From Clarireedia homoeocarpa (Eukaryota > Ascomycota > Leotiomycetes > Helotiales > Rutstroemiaceae): a DNA stretch of 64,000 nt. Under the pieces are notes generated by a model. The model saw only the letters and a list, made by a program, of their open reading frames with translations. It had not been told where the DNA came from and did not search any database. The first letter of the stretch is position 1, and every line of letters begins with the position of its first letter. The translations under genes were made by a program, and so were the position numbers. Shown piece by piece: positions 1-10,713 of this stretch. Where the stretch lies: NCBI GenBank assembly GCA_001465935.1, contig LNKV01000020.1:565252-629251 (forward strand), read 5' to 3'.

Positions 1-233
1 ACGGAGCAGAAGCACTACCAAGCGTAGCGACGCTCAGAGCGCTTCGCGCGAACGGAAGTGACGCCGTCACTGGGATTACCTATGACGGGTATTCGTACAA
101 CTACGAACTGAACAACGGGTTGCCAGTCCGCCTGACAAACGTGACAGTCGGCAAGACGGTTCGTGTAACGGATGGAAAGCTGGTCGTACCGGTGGAGGAC
201 TCGGGTGCTGTCATGGTTGATTTTGGGGCTTGA
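1..233 (+). CDS. GH79-type glycoside hydrolase, C-terminal end (partial)
   Basis: Only the last 76 or so codons are in the window. The open frame begins at base 3 and stops with TGA at 231-233. The peptide has the beta-rich pattern of the C-terminal all-beta domain of family 79 glycosidases (beta-glucuronidase/heparanase-like secreted enzymes): a GITYDGYSY strand, then LTNVTVGKTVRV, then the closing VVPVEDSGAVMVDFGA in which a small-residue and Val pattern ends the protein. Family members cleave uronic acid from glycoproteins or arabinogalactan outside the cell. The catalytic domain lies off the left edge, so activity cannot be judged. The assignment rests on the tail alone; another clan GH-A enzyme with a similar C-terminal beta-domain is possible. 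Confidence 0.55.
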   Translation, partial: GAEALPSVATLRALRANGSDAVTGITYDGYSYNYELNNGLPVRLTNVTVGKTVRVTDGKLVVPVEDSGAVMVDFGA

Positions 234-1238
234 TTTGGAGCGGAGCGGAGGGCTAAGTATGTAAGTACGTACGTACATAGTGGAGATACAGATACATACA
301 TACAATAGCATGCCAAGTACTTTTTGCCGTGTGCTCGAAAAGCCACGCGACGAGATTATCGATTGTGATTTGATTGCTATCCAACAAAACAAAACGCATT
401 CAGAATCCCATCAATGAATGGTGCAGTGCATTTTTTTTTTCTTCTTATCCAACCATTAATTATATGAACTTGAGAATGAGAATGCAATACAGTACAATCG
501 ACGTTTATTAAATTTAAACGGGCAGGAACCACGACCGACGACTTAGTTACGTATCAGCTCAGCTCGCTCCCGCGCAGCCCATGAACATACATCTACATAC
601 AGTAAGTAAGTACTTACTCGATTCACTTTCCGATCGAAATCACTATATTTATTCATTCACCCACCCACTCACTCATGAAGTAAAGCAAAGAAACCCACCC
701 ATGTTTTTTTTTGCAGATGGGATTGGATTGGAATGGAATTGCCAACTAACTAACTATTCTATTCGTCAGAGCAAATCATATATATCTATACATCGAAAAT
801 TCCAGCGCAGCTTCCTTCCCTCGTCGAGAAACACACACAACAAAACAAAGAGCATACAAGTGTGTCTGCCGGCCGTCAAAAAAACCACATCATCTCATCT
901 GTCTACATTTTAAAAAAGAAAATGAAAAAGAAACGAAAGCTGAATTGGGTAAAATCATCATCGTTGTGATGTTCTAAAGGCAAGGATATATAAATCTATT
1001 CTTTACACGCGGCATATGTACACGCTCAAAATCGCCAACTCGCACCTAAGATTTCTGCTTTCCCTCATTGATTTGGCGCGCCGCCGAGCTCTAGAAGGCG
1101 TGAGAGAGACGTCTTTGCGGTCTTTGTCGGTAAAGATCGTACGTGACAGACTCGCTGCGATGATTTTTTCGCGGTCCTGGGATATGAGTAACTCGATCTT
1201 GATGGATGTCGAGCAAATTCCACGATCGTGCACAGTTC

Positions 1239-1287
1239 TTTTTTATTTTATTTTATTTTTATTTTATTTTATTTTTATTTTATTTTC
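1239..1287. repeat. (ATTTT)n microsatellite
   Basis: About nine units of ATTTT/ATTTTT run without interruption just before the inverted repeat at 1320. Confidence 0.85.
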
Positions 1288-1319
1288 ATATTCCGTAGTT
1301 TGGTTGAGTTGGTGAAAAG

Positions 1320-1396
1320 TTGCCCGCAATGCAAAACAGAGAGAGGGACCTCGAGAGAGGGACCTCGAGCCTCTCTCTGTTTTGCATTGCGGGCAA
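1320..1396. repeat. Perfect 27-bp inverted repeat with 23-bp loop
   Basis: Arms 1320-1346 and 1370-1396 are exact reverse complements over 27 bp. Allowing one mismatch they extend outwards by about seven more bases (GAAAA...). The loop 1347-1369 contains GACCTCGAG twice. It lies about 80 bp downstream of the stop codon of the minus-strand gene ending at 1477, so it would be transcribed into that gene's 3' UTR if the transcript is long enough. A fold-back element or footprint is equally possible. Confidence 0.9.
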
Positions 1397-1476
1397 TTTT
1401 TCAATACCCTTCCAGAGAGAAAGAGGAAGACGAAGAGGTAGAGGAAGGGGAAGGGGAAAAAAGAATCTGGAACATT

Positions 1477-4173
1477 CTACTCTTTGCTTTCTTTCTCTTC
1501 CTTCTCCTTTCTCCCCTCCTTCTCAGCCACCTGGTCCACAGGCGGTTCCTCACGCTCCACATCTTCCGCAATACCCTGTAACTCCTCCAACAACGTCTCA
1601 ATATCCTTCGTCTTCTCCCCTCCATCCCTCACCTCCTCAAACGGCTTGAACACCTTATCCCGCATCTCCGCTTCCACCTGCTCCGGAACCTCTGTCTCCT
1701 CATCCGCATCCCTATCAATATCATCCGGCGTCTCTGTACCATTCCCATTACTTCTTAACGCTGCCACCGCCTCCAACTCCGCCTTCTCACCCGTCCCCAA
1801 CTTCGCCACCCACCATTTACAAGCCTGGTGATGCGACTCCATCATTCCACCACCAGCATAGATCCACCAGCGCTCGTGCGACGCGATGGTGTTATATTCG
1901 TCCCAGCCGGCGGTGCAGAACTCATAGTTGGCTTGCGTTTCATTGTGGATATTATGAGCTCTGGCGTAGAGAGAGGCGCAGATGGGGGTATTGATGCCTT
2001 CGAGGTCCGGGTGAAGCCGCCGGCGGTGTACAAGGCCGTCGTAGGCGGAGTTGCTGGGCCAGAGGAGGCCATGCCCGCACATCATGTTGAGGTACCGGGT
2101 GAAGGGCATCATGTCCCAGGCTTTCTGTAGTTTGGGTTAGTACCGTTGGTTTTTTGTAGGGGAAGGGTTGGGTCACTTACCCTCGGGCAGATCTTCTGCA
2201 GAGTGTTGAAAGCTCTCATCTTGCCGTTGGAGCCCCAGTCGGTCGAGTTGATACCCATAGATAGACGATCCATGAAAGCCTGAGTGTCGGACCCAGTCCA
2301 GTCGCCACTGAAGCAAGGGAAGTCCCTTGACGCCGAAAGCTTGTCAGCAATCTTGTTAGCCTTGTTGTAAGAGACAGTGAGAGTGACACCATCATCACCA
2401 AGGTTCAGTAACGCTGAGGAGTTGTCGTAGCTCAGGGGCAGAAGCCCGAAGTCGTTCTTGTACATCTGGTAGTGCTTCCAGGAGTTTTTCTTGACGATAT
2501 TCATGTCAAGACCGTACTTGCCGAGAGTATTCTTGCCCCAGAGATCTCGTTCGTGGTTTTGGTTCTTGAGCATGGTCCAGCAGTTGGCTTGGCAGAGTGT
2601 CTTCGGCTCTTCTGCAGGGCAGAATCGAATGTCCTTGTACTCTTCATCGTTGCATTTCTCGATGGCTTCCTCCGGATCAACATCTGGATCGCATTTTAAG
2701 TAGCACTTGTTAGAAGCCCAAGCAGCACTGATTAAATATCCCGAGAGGGATTGCGTCCATGAACTACAGATTTGTTAGCAGTGATTCCATAGCTAGTTTT
2801 GACGATCACTTACGAGGCTTGTGTTGCTGGATCAGCATGATCCAGCTGCTCAACTGTCTTCTCCCAGTCGGTGTTCGCCATCCAAGAAGAAATCCTCATT
2901 CGTTCGCAGTCATCTTGCCCATTGAGGCAGTGGTGAAAACTAGTAACGATTTTGGCGTAGGCGTCGAAAATATCCACCACATGACTTCGCATTTCAGCCA
3001 TGCGCCAAAGATTGTTGCCCCCAGTTCCAGCTGTACCATCCAAGTCTCCACAGAATCCACCTGGAGTGTACGGGATATTGAGTTTGAGGAAATCCTTGCT
3101 CGTTTGTTGTGGACCATACTTGTTGGCTTCTCTCAAAGGTGCCCACTCTTCTGCTAAAGTCTGCGTGTGTTGCTTGAGGAAGGAAAGATAAAAGTTTGGA
3201 CCCAATCTTTCAGAGGGGATAGCATTACCAAACTTCCAGTCTGCAGTTTCTGTGACTACTGCTAGCTTGTTCACCCCGTCCACCATCTTTCCCACAGCAA
3301 ATGATTTGACATCGACCGGAGCTAGCTGTTTCAAGCCTAGATCTAATGCTAGGGTGACCACTTGCCACATGAGTTCGAACAGGTACATCCGGATTTTGCA
3401 TTGAACAACAGCCTTGACTTCCTCTTGCCGAGTGAAGTCTAGAATGATCGAATCAACTCTTGCGACAAGAGATGACTTTGTGCGATCCAACGCACGCTTC
3501 TCAGTCGTTAGTATAAGCATAAAAGTATAGGATGAGTACTCACGTTGACGTTGCTGAGTACTCGACTCATTGCCCAGAAGTTCATGCCAGCGAAGTAGAC
3601 CTGCTTGGCCTTCACCAATCGTTCATCCCGTGTCAAATCAGAGAAATTAGCTTCAACATAGTCAAGGATTACTGCTGGTGAGGGCTTGTTGGGACAGCCA
3701 TTGTCAGGATCGCAGAACCATTCAGTTTCCCCCCACATCTGAGCCGCATATCGAGAAGCGAGACTTCTTGCCTCCGTCTTGTTCAACTCCTCATTCTCCC
3801 AAGCTTGGAAGGCGGTCATATAGTCAGAGGTGGCGAGGTTTTCAGGTGTCATGGCGAATGATTGCGCAGCTTCCTTGACAATTTCCTGTCGTGATCGGGG
3901 GCTGCGGTCGGCTGAAGTCGATGTTGTGGATTGGTTGGCAGTGGTAGCATCGATGTGGACTGATTTAGTTGTCTTTGCATCATTGGCTTGCAATGTATCT
4001 GATGATACATTGCGAGCCAATAATGAATTAGATGTTGGAGTGGAGAGTTTAGTGTGAGGGACGGTGACTGTGGAAAGGGTGACGACAGGCGTCGGATACT
4101 CAGTTGCTGCAAGACAAGTAGAGAATGCCAATACAAGGCTGATGAAGATCAGGATGCAGCTGGATGGGTGCAT
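1477..4173 (-). CDS. Large secreted fungal protein of unknown function
   Basis: Four exons join in frame: 4173-3544, 3499-2814, 2763-2181 and 2124-1477. The introns have GTGAGT or GTAAGT donors and CTAAC-type branch points. The product is 848 aa. Residues 1-22 form a clear signal peptide (a hydrophobic stretch ending in CLA). A Ser/Thr-rich linker follows to about residue 95, then a long mixed alpha-type body rich in Trp and Cys, with a Cys cluster in exon 3. The tail is acidic, then Lys/Glu-rich (EKEGRKEKEEKESKE). I do not recognise a catalytic domain. It looks like a conserved secreted or wall protein of filamentous ascomycetes. The very charged tail is unusual for a secreted protein. Confidence 0.8.
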
Positions 4174-5913
4174 CTTGTCGGTAGTATGGTATAGGTTCCA
4201 ATATGGAACCAGAGAATTGAAGCGAATGTGTTATGTTGAGAATGGATGTGATCGGAAGAAACGAGAGGACAGGGGAAGAACAGGTTCTTATAGAAATGAC
4301 TGCAGCTTCCTGAGGTTGCGAAAAATCTCTGAGTTGGAAAATTGTTGTGGTTCCCACTTGCTAACTCCAAGCCAAGGTTGAGATAGCTGTTGGCTCCCAA
4401 AGCTAATCAGAAACCGCAACCAGATAAGTATTTTGGTAGCCATTGCACCAGGTTCTAGAACTAGAGCTATTTGACCCCGTTGACTGTAAAGTTTTGCAAT
4501 TGATATGACTGAGATGGGCCAGACCCGATGACGACGTGGTTGGAAATGTCTAGAGTCTCCCAAACAGCGCGATGAGTAGTCTTGTGAAATATATAAACCC
4601 AAATTGTCACTTCTTTAGAAGTGGCGTCACCAGATTCTCGGAGACAATGAGAATGATTGAGATGAGAATGGAGCAGGATGTTGTTTATTCGTCGGTCGGT
4701 CCTGAAGAAGGCAACACCTAGCAACCCATAGACCCAAGAAACACAAGTACTACTAGGTCTAGAAGGTCGCAGCTACCTGAATGGATCATGGATGAGCCAG
4801 ATGAAGGGGCCATAATATTCTCGTCAAAGTCCAGACTCTCCCCATCGCCCATGGCAACTATGACTCCTCACCGCCCATGGCAACTATGAAGCCAAATATA
4901 AGCGTCACTTTTGGAGTTTTCACAGCAACTAAATCGAAAGGAAAAGAATCATGTGGTCAGCAGATTATTTGGATAAGCGCAATAGTCAACGGCCAGACGC
5001 AAATCCTCTGGGCATTTAAGCTTTAGCGTAACTTTTAGGCTAGCCCTACAGCCCTACCACACACAGAATATTCCGGTTCTGCCGATTTCCGTTCCCACTA
5101 TGCAAAAATCAAATAAGAGCAATATCTGGACGCGACTTTTCTATCCAATTGAAGCTGTTGTTTCCTGCCCTTGGCTACCACACATAGGGTCACGTTATGG
5201 CGTGATACGAACCGCCTTGGATACTAGAGAAGATCTTCATCAATATAACCGTAAGAAGCAGAACCAGGGCTCACTTCACAATTCATAGTCTCATGTAGTC
5301 ATTCACGAGGACAGTTTGCCCTATACTGTACGTTGCTTAATGTACATTGATCACGAGTGCAATATATTGTAGCGCTTGTTTGAAAACTTAGATAAAGTGG
5401 TACATAGAACCGAAACAAAAGACAAAACCATTCGTGAGACATCCATGGTTGTCGCTGATGACTGACCCACGGCACAAGAATAGTAAGAGGATTCATAGCA
5501 GCTTCAGACAAGAGCAAGCCAAAGGTAAGGAGGATTTTTCATTCCTAACTCCTCCCTCCTCCCGTAAATCTTACAGTGACGTATGCGGGCTCGAAACCAT
5601 CTAGCGTCCAGACAGAGGCGCGGCCCTTGTTGATGGAGCTGGTCTCCATGGATACAATCGCAGAAAGCTGGCGTTTCTCGCCTTATTCAAAGTTGGGCTG
5701 TCTCTTTACTTGAATCACCAATAAACATTCACTGGGAATACAGATATATCGATCATTGATGTCTTGTTTGAACAACGCCACAATAAATTTGGTATTCAGT
5801 CGAAGGATTATCTACTCTTCCTTTACGATCTGGATATAAGTTGAAAGTAATATCAGCACTTCACAGAAGCTTGAACCCTCCACCATCGGGAAATTCCTCT
5901 CCATACTCGACAT
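4174..5913. other. Intergenic, upstream of the secreted protein gene
   Basis: No gene is supported. An exact 18-bp direct repeat (CGCCCATGGCAACTATGA) occurs at 4846-4863 and 4872-4889, about 700 bp upstream of the start at 4173. It could be a duplicated regulatory element. The remaining short open frames look random. Confidence 0.5.
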
Positions 5914-6410
5914 CTAACCTGTCAAGGCTGTCAAGCCAGACAATAGATCACCTCCGGCTGCTCCACCCGTTGCTCCAGTCGCAGCTGTACTGGCTCCTCC
6001 AGTGGCTGCTCCTCCAGTGGCTGCTCCGCCCGTGAGACCCCCGAGGAGTGTGTCCTTGGATGAATGTCAACAATTATGTCTAGCATGAAATGGGAGGAGT
6101 ACTTGCTAGTCCCCCAGCTCCTCCAGTGGCCCCGCCAGCTCCTCCTGTGACTCCTCCTAGGAGTGAGCTCTTGATTGAGCCGTTAACACACGCTGCAGAA
6201 TAGTCGAAAAGCAGGAAAACTCACCAATCCTCCTGTCGCGCCAGCACCACCCGTAGCACCACTGAGAAGATCAGTCAGACCTCGCTGGGTGACCTAGATA
6301 ATACATTAGTATCCGTACCGAAATAGTAACTTGTGCAAAAGAAAGGTATATCATACCGGTGCAGCAAGTGCAAAAGGGAGGAGAGCGATTATGACTGCTG
6401 AGAAACGCAT
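5914..6410 (-). CDS. Small Gly/Ala-rich secreted repeat protein
   Basis: This is a hand-built model of four exons, all cut in phase 0: 6410-6357, 6293-6225, 6169-6107 and 6054-5914. It gives 108 aa. Exon 1 encodes only a signal peptide (MRFSAVIIALLPFALAAP). Each of the other exons encodes one version of the repeat (D/S/T)LLxGxTGGAxxATGGA, with longer Ala/Gly/Thr runs in exon 4, ending LLSGLTALTG. Intron 3 would use a GC donor (GCAAGT) with a normal AG acceptor. The repeat and the frame both continue across it, which supports the splice. Function is unknown. It resembles structural or effector-like small secreted proteins. An extra downstream exon is possible because the stop overlaps a GTTAG donor-like site. 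Confidence 0.6.
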
Positions 6411-7265
6411 ATTGAGAGTGATTATTATGTATGTGAGTTGAAGTATCAAATGCTGAAATGATAGTGAGATCGAAACCGGTCGATTGAATTTAGTACAATA
6501 AAGACGAATAGCAAAAACTGCAGTCGAGATATGGAAGAAGGAATGGAGTATGAATGATGAAGGTGAATGGGCAAATACTTACAAGACCTCACCTACTTAT
6601 ACTTAATATCCATCCCATCTTTTATCCCCAACACCAGACGTCTTGAAGTTCAGATGTGTCGCGACTCGGACGTTCAAACAGTCGCTCAGACATTTGCCCA
6701 AGTCTGCCGTTCATCAGAAAGGCTTGTTTGCATTTCGTTGCAATACCAAGCAGGACGATGATGGCGAGAAGGTGATGGTCTGAAAAGAAGTGTGTTTGAG
6801 CGTATGATGATCACTCTAGCATGCAAGGAAGATCCCGTTTCGGCAGACGGACGAGCTGTTTGTGTGGTGCGGGCCGAAATCGGCGAAACGAAGGTGGGTC
6901 AAAGCTGGATCTGCCGCTCCTTTGGCGGTTTGACAATGTTTTTCTTTAGCCAGACCAGAAACAAACTGATTCGCATCCCACTACACAGACAGTATAAGCC
7001 ATATGGGATGGCATACTCCATCCCATAAGTTATCATTGTTTCCCTTTGTCTCGCCTCACTTCCACATAGCCGGTTCCCACCCCACCCCGCTCCTGAAACT
7101 CTCCACCCAAAATATCCGAGCGCATGGATTCACTGCTTAGTAATTGCGACCTTCGTGTTCTTGGGGTATTGATAAAATTATGTTAGTATGATTGATGGAT
7201 TGTACAAGTAATATTTCACGTGCTGTGGATGATGCGGAAGCTTTACTGACATCCAAAGCGCCTAC
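6411..7265. other. Intergenic, no gene seen
   Basis: Contains the promoter of the small secreted gene (start 6410) and the 3' flank of the polysaccharide lyase gene. The open frames of 60-80 codons show no family features. I see no repeat. Confidence 0.5.
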
Positions 7266-8121
7266 TCACTCACAACCATCCCCAACAACAACACCTTTCA
7301 CATCATCCCACTCCTCACCAACAACAACATCATAAACCCAAGTATCAATCCCCACCGCCTCCCCTCTATACGCTCCAAACTTCGGATCGCTCCTCCCCGG
7401 AAACGTCACCACATCCAGCAACCTTTTCGTTCCCGTCGTCGCAAAGGCAACTTGCTCGCCACCCCACCAGAGCTCCACCCATCCGGTGGGCTTCCCCGTG
7501 CTGATTGCGATGCCAACCGTGTACTTTGTATTCTTGCTGAGCACGGGAGACGTCCATTGCGCGACTCGGTGAGCGGTAGAATTGGCCTGGTATTGGAATT
7601 CCAGCGCCCCTGCACCAGTGACTTCGAGTGCAAGCGGGATATTGGCGCCTCCCAGATGGGCATTGTTGGCGAGGAATTCTTTGCTGTAAGGTAAGGTGAT
7701 TAGTATATTATTGGTCGACAAAAATGCAAAAAAAATGAAAAAATAAATAAAATTCAAGGATGAGGGAAGCCTACAATTGCCAGATCATCAAGCTCTTCTC
7801 GATTTCTCCCAACATGAACGAATACCCAATATAGTAAGTTTTATTGGCCTCAGTTTTTCCATTCAAAACATGGTACTCGGCGCGGATATCGCCTGCGATG
7901 CGGTGGTAGTGGAGTGCGGGCGTGCCGAAGGGGTCGTTGCCAAGAGTGATGGACAGGTCGGCGGTGTTTTCCGATGGGCGGACATCGCGGGCGGCTTCGA
8001 GGTTGCGGGTGCCGAGGACGGATAGGGATGGGTTTGCGGCGGCGGCGCAGAAGGAAACGAGGGGTTTGGCGGAGGTGATGAGAGGGAAGAGGGCCCAAAA
8101 GAGAGTGCTGGGGAATTTCAT
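7266..8121 (-). CDS. Secreted polysaccharide lyase, PL20 (glucuronan lyase)-like
   Basis: Two exons, 8121-7775 and 7683-7266, are joined through GTAGGC and TTACAG. The split codon gives MIWQFKEF, which keeps the family pattern. The product is 254 aa, close to the size of family PL20 glucuronan lyases. Residues 1-18 are a signal peptide. The body is beta-jelly-roll-like: paired strands include YHVLNGKTEANKTYYIGYSF before the splice and a VAQWTSPVLSKNTKYTVGIA region after it, followed by a GWVELWWGG segment typical of this lyase fold. Such enzymes cleave beta-1,4-glucuronan outside the cell. The fold family is fairly clear. The exact substrate is inferred, and a related Polysacc_lyase family is the alternative. 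Confidence 0.6.
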
Positions 8122-8492
8122 GATTGAAAAGAATGACTGAAAATGGATGTGGAACTGTTAAATGAGAATCTGGAGAAGCAAAAGAGTGTACGAGATAATT
8201 TTTGATACATTGGATTGTGGGCGGTGAGTTCTTTTTGTACATGAAATCTAATGAGCAGACAAATAAAAATCTAATGAGCAGGCAAATATGCCCATTCAAC
8301 TCTTCAAAATCGAGTCTGAAAATACAATGAATGATCTGCATCAGCAAATCCTTCCGCTATCGACCCTACTCAGCCGCAACACCTTAAATAACCTCTAAGT
8401 AGCAATACAACGTGCTTATTAAGAAACGTGCCGAACCTTTCTAGCCGTGCTGGGAAGGAAAGAAATTACTTGCATCCTGCCAATTGAGCTTA
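8122..8492. other. Short intergenic stretch
   Basis: Promoter side of the lyase gene (start 8121) and 3' side of the transporter gene. A near-duplicate AATCTAATGAGCAG(A/G)CAAATA occurs twice between about 8246 and 8287. No gene is seen. Confidence 0.5.
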
Positions 8493-10236
8493 TTAAGCTT
8501 TTGCTAGCAATTTGGGTTCTAGCTTCAGTCGTGCGGCGACAATTATTAACCCGCCCATCATCATCGCAAGGCCTGAGAATAGAGAGATTCCCAGGTAGCC
8601 GTACACATTTAGGATTTGTCCATTAATAGGTGATCCTACGAGTCCACTGTTCCTATTAGTAAAGGTTCGCAAGGAGCACAAGACAATACAATTATTCATT
8701 CATGAGCTAAGCTCAAATCTGATTGGATTACAGATCCAAGTCTTGAGATCTCTGCTTGAAGAGTACCTTCCCAAGCGCTTGATGCCGAAAAGCCAAATAT
8801 TTATGGTCGTTGAATCATGTAACTATGATCCGACTTGACAATGGAAGTTGGCCCATGAATTGGTAGAGAGAAAACTGAGGAACTTACGCGACCGAAATAA
8901 ACGTCATGACTGATCCCATAGCGACACCAAATTGACTCGGAGGTACCAACTTTGATGAGCATACCCCTTGAAGACTTATGATAGCCTGACTTGAGTTTAG
9001 TACACGGATTTTCGATAACGAGCGAGAATAGCATGGGTTATATTACTTACCCCAGATGTGAATCCATAAGCTAGGGAAAAAATGGATATTCCCGCAACAG
9101 TAGTAGCTTTTGTCAAACATGTGCAAGTCAATCCGGATGTAATTGCCGCCAAGACGGCAATATTATACGGACCAACACGATCAGCCAGAATCCCTGGAAG
9201 AATCCGCCCAAATAAGCTAGCACCGTTGATAATGCTAATAGTGTAGAACGCGAAATCGCTGTCCAGGCCGAGAGACTCTGTCCAACTTGTCACAAAGAAG
9301 AAAGGGGTAAATAGACCGAAGTAGATAAGGAACAATCCCGCAGAAAAGAGTATGAGAATTGGATTCTTCATACAGGAGAAGTCAGCTTTGCCTTTTGCAT
9401 GGCCCATCAGTCCCACGGGCGGCCTGGTAAAGACACACCCGAAGACCAGAAGAGGAAGTTGAATAAAAGCTGCGATCCGGACGGCCCACCCGAACCCAAC
9501 CTCCGTGAGCAGGTTGTGCAGTGCGATGGGCCAAATGACACCTCCGAGCGACGAGCCAGATATGACTATGCCCAATGCCATGCCTCGATTCTTAGAAAAG
9601 TACTGTGCTGGCGTGGTGAACCCAGGTAGGACAATGAAAGCAATCCCAATTCCGAGCAAAAGTCCTTGCGCAAGGAAGAGTTGCCAATACTCCTTACAGA
9701 GCGACGTCATGAAAAGTGCGAAAAGAGTTACCAGGCTACCACCACATACCAGGGGCTGCATTGATGTTAGTGCAAGTAGATACACAAATGGTTGAAACGA
9801 GCTAACACACTGTAGGTCCATATTTATCGGTCAGGAAGCCAGCAATAAATGTCATACCAAACATACAGAAGACATTGAAAGATCCAAGCCATGAGATGTC
9901 AGATGGCGACTTGTCAGATAGGATCGTGACGGCATAATATTCTTGGAAAACACCAAACGCGTTGACGAACCCTACCGAGCAGAACATCAAAGCAAATGCC
10001 CCAATTAACGCTAGAACTGATTTTGTGCTGTTCCTCGTTAGAAAATAAAGCAGCTTTGAGTGAGAGTCTACCTACTTGAATTCAGATTGTGCGGTGGAGG
10101 GTTTCTCCCCGGGGGGTTCAACTGGAGGTTCGACCGAGTCCGATCCCGATGGAGTATCGTAGGTCAAGCTCTGTTCATGCTTATCCTCATTCGGGACAAC
10201 TCCATGGTCCTGGTGAAATTGCTGAGACTGAGGCAT
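8493..10236 (-). CDS. MFS transporter, monocarboxylate-permease (MCT-like) type
   Basis: Five exons: 10236-10076, 10027-9811, 9755-9051, 8985-8888 and 8646-8493. They give 444 aa in one frame. The N-terminal 55 residues are polar and disordered (Gln/Pro/Glu-rich). Twelve membrane segments typical of the fungal MCT-like MFS follow, with the landmark loops FLTDKYGPTPLV after TM2, GIVISGSSLGGVIWP in TM5 and FGRILPGILADRVGP between TM8 and TM9. Relatives sit in the plasma membrane and move short organic acids, nicotinate-like acids or riboflavin with protons. The substrate cannot be read from sequence. The gene is divergent from the Zn2Cys6 regulator starting at 10714, 477 bp away, so that factor probably controls it. 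Confidence 0.88.
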
Positions 10237-10713
10237 GATGAAGAATTGAAAATGGAGTAGGATCGCAAGTGCAGTAGATAGAAAATAAAAGGGCTACCAC
10301 CTTGATGTGCTGTGTTACCATACCATGGGAAACACAGTGCTCCTTATACTTACAGTCACCTACCTGGTCTTTGTTGATTATTTTCGGAGCCTCCATGGTC
10401 AACAGATGTGGGGGGAGAATCCTTCAAGGGTAGGATAGAATTGATGCTTAGTTGTGGTGCAATATCTTTGAAGGTTTGTCGCGACGCAGAGAGCAGATTT
10501 GTTATTGGTCGTCTGCGTAAGCAGTAAGGAGAAAAGTGGTCCGGAGATTCGGACACTCCATGGCGCGTGGCGCTTGGACCCCGTGATCTTTACCTCTCAC
10601 GCCTCTATCCAAATATATTCTCTAGTAGCATCCGATTATTTGGCAGAAACTGACCCTATCAAAGCCTCAATTGTATACATAAGGGATATTGCTCTGCCCG
10701 CCAAAAACTGAAC
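10237..10713. promoter_or_regulatory. Shared divergent promoter region (MFS / Zn2Cys6 factor)
   Basis: The 477-bp gap between two divergent start codons contains CGG and CCG triplets spread over 10480-10580, the half-sites bound by Zn2Cys6 proteins. I did not find one clearly conserved inverted CGG-Nx-CCG pair. Regulation of the permease by the neighbouring factor is inferred from the arrangement. Confidence 0.45.

Larger units (their letters stand above)
234..1476. other. Intergenic region with microsatellites and a large hairpin
   Basis: No gene is supported. The open frames here are short and have no family-like sequence. The stretch holds a GTAC/GTAA-rich simple-sequence patch near 256-300, an (ATTTT)n tract near 1239-1287 and a perfect long inverted repeat at 1320-1396. 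The two flanking genes converge on this region, so it carries both 3' ends. Confidence 0.6.

Noticed and set aside
581..913. 110-codon plus-strand frame
   Set aside because: It reads through simple sequence and has no features of a protein.
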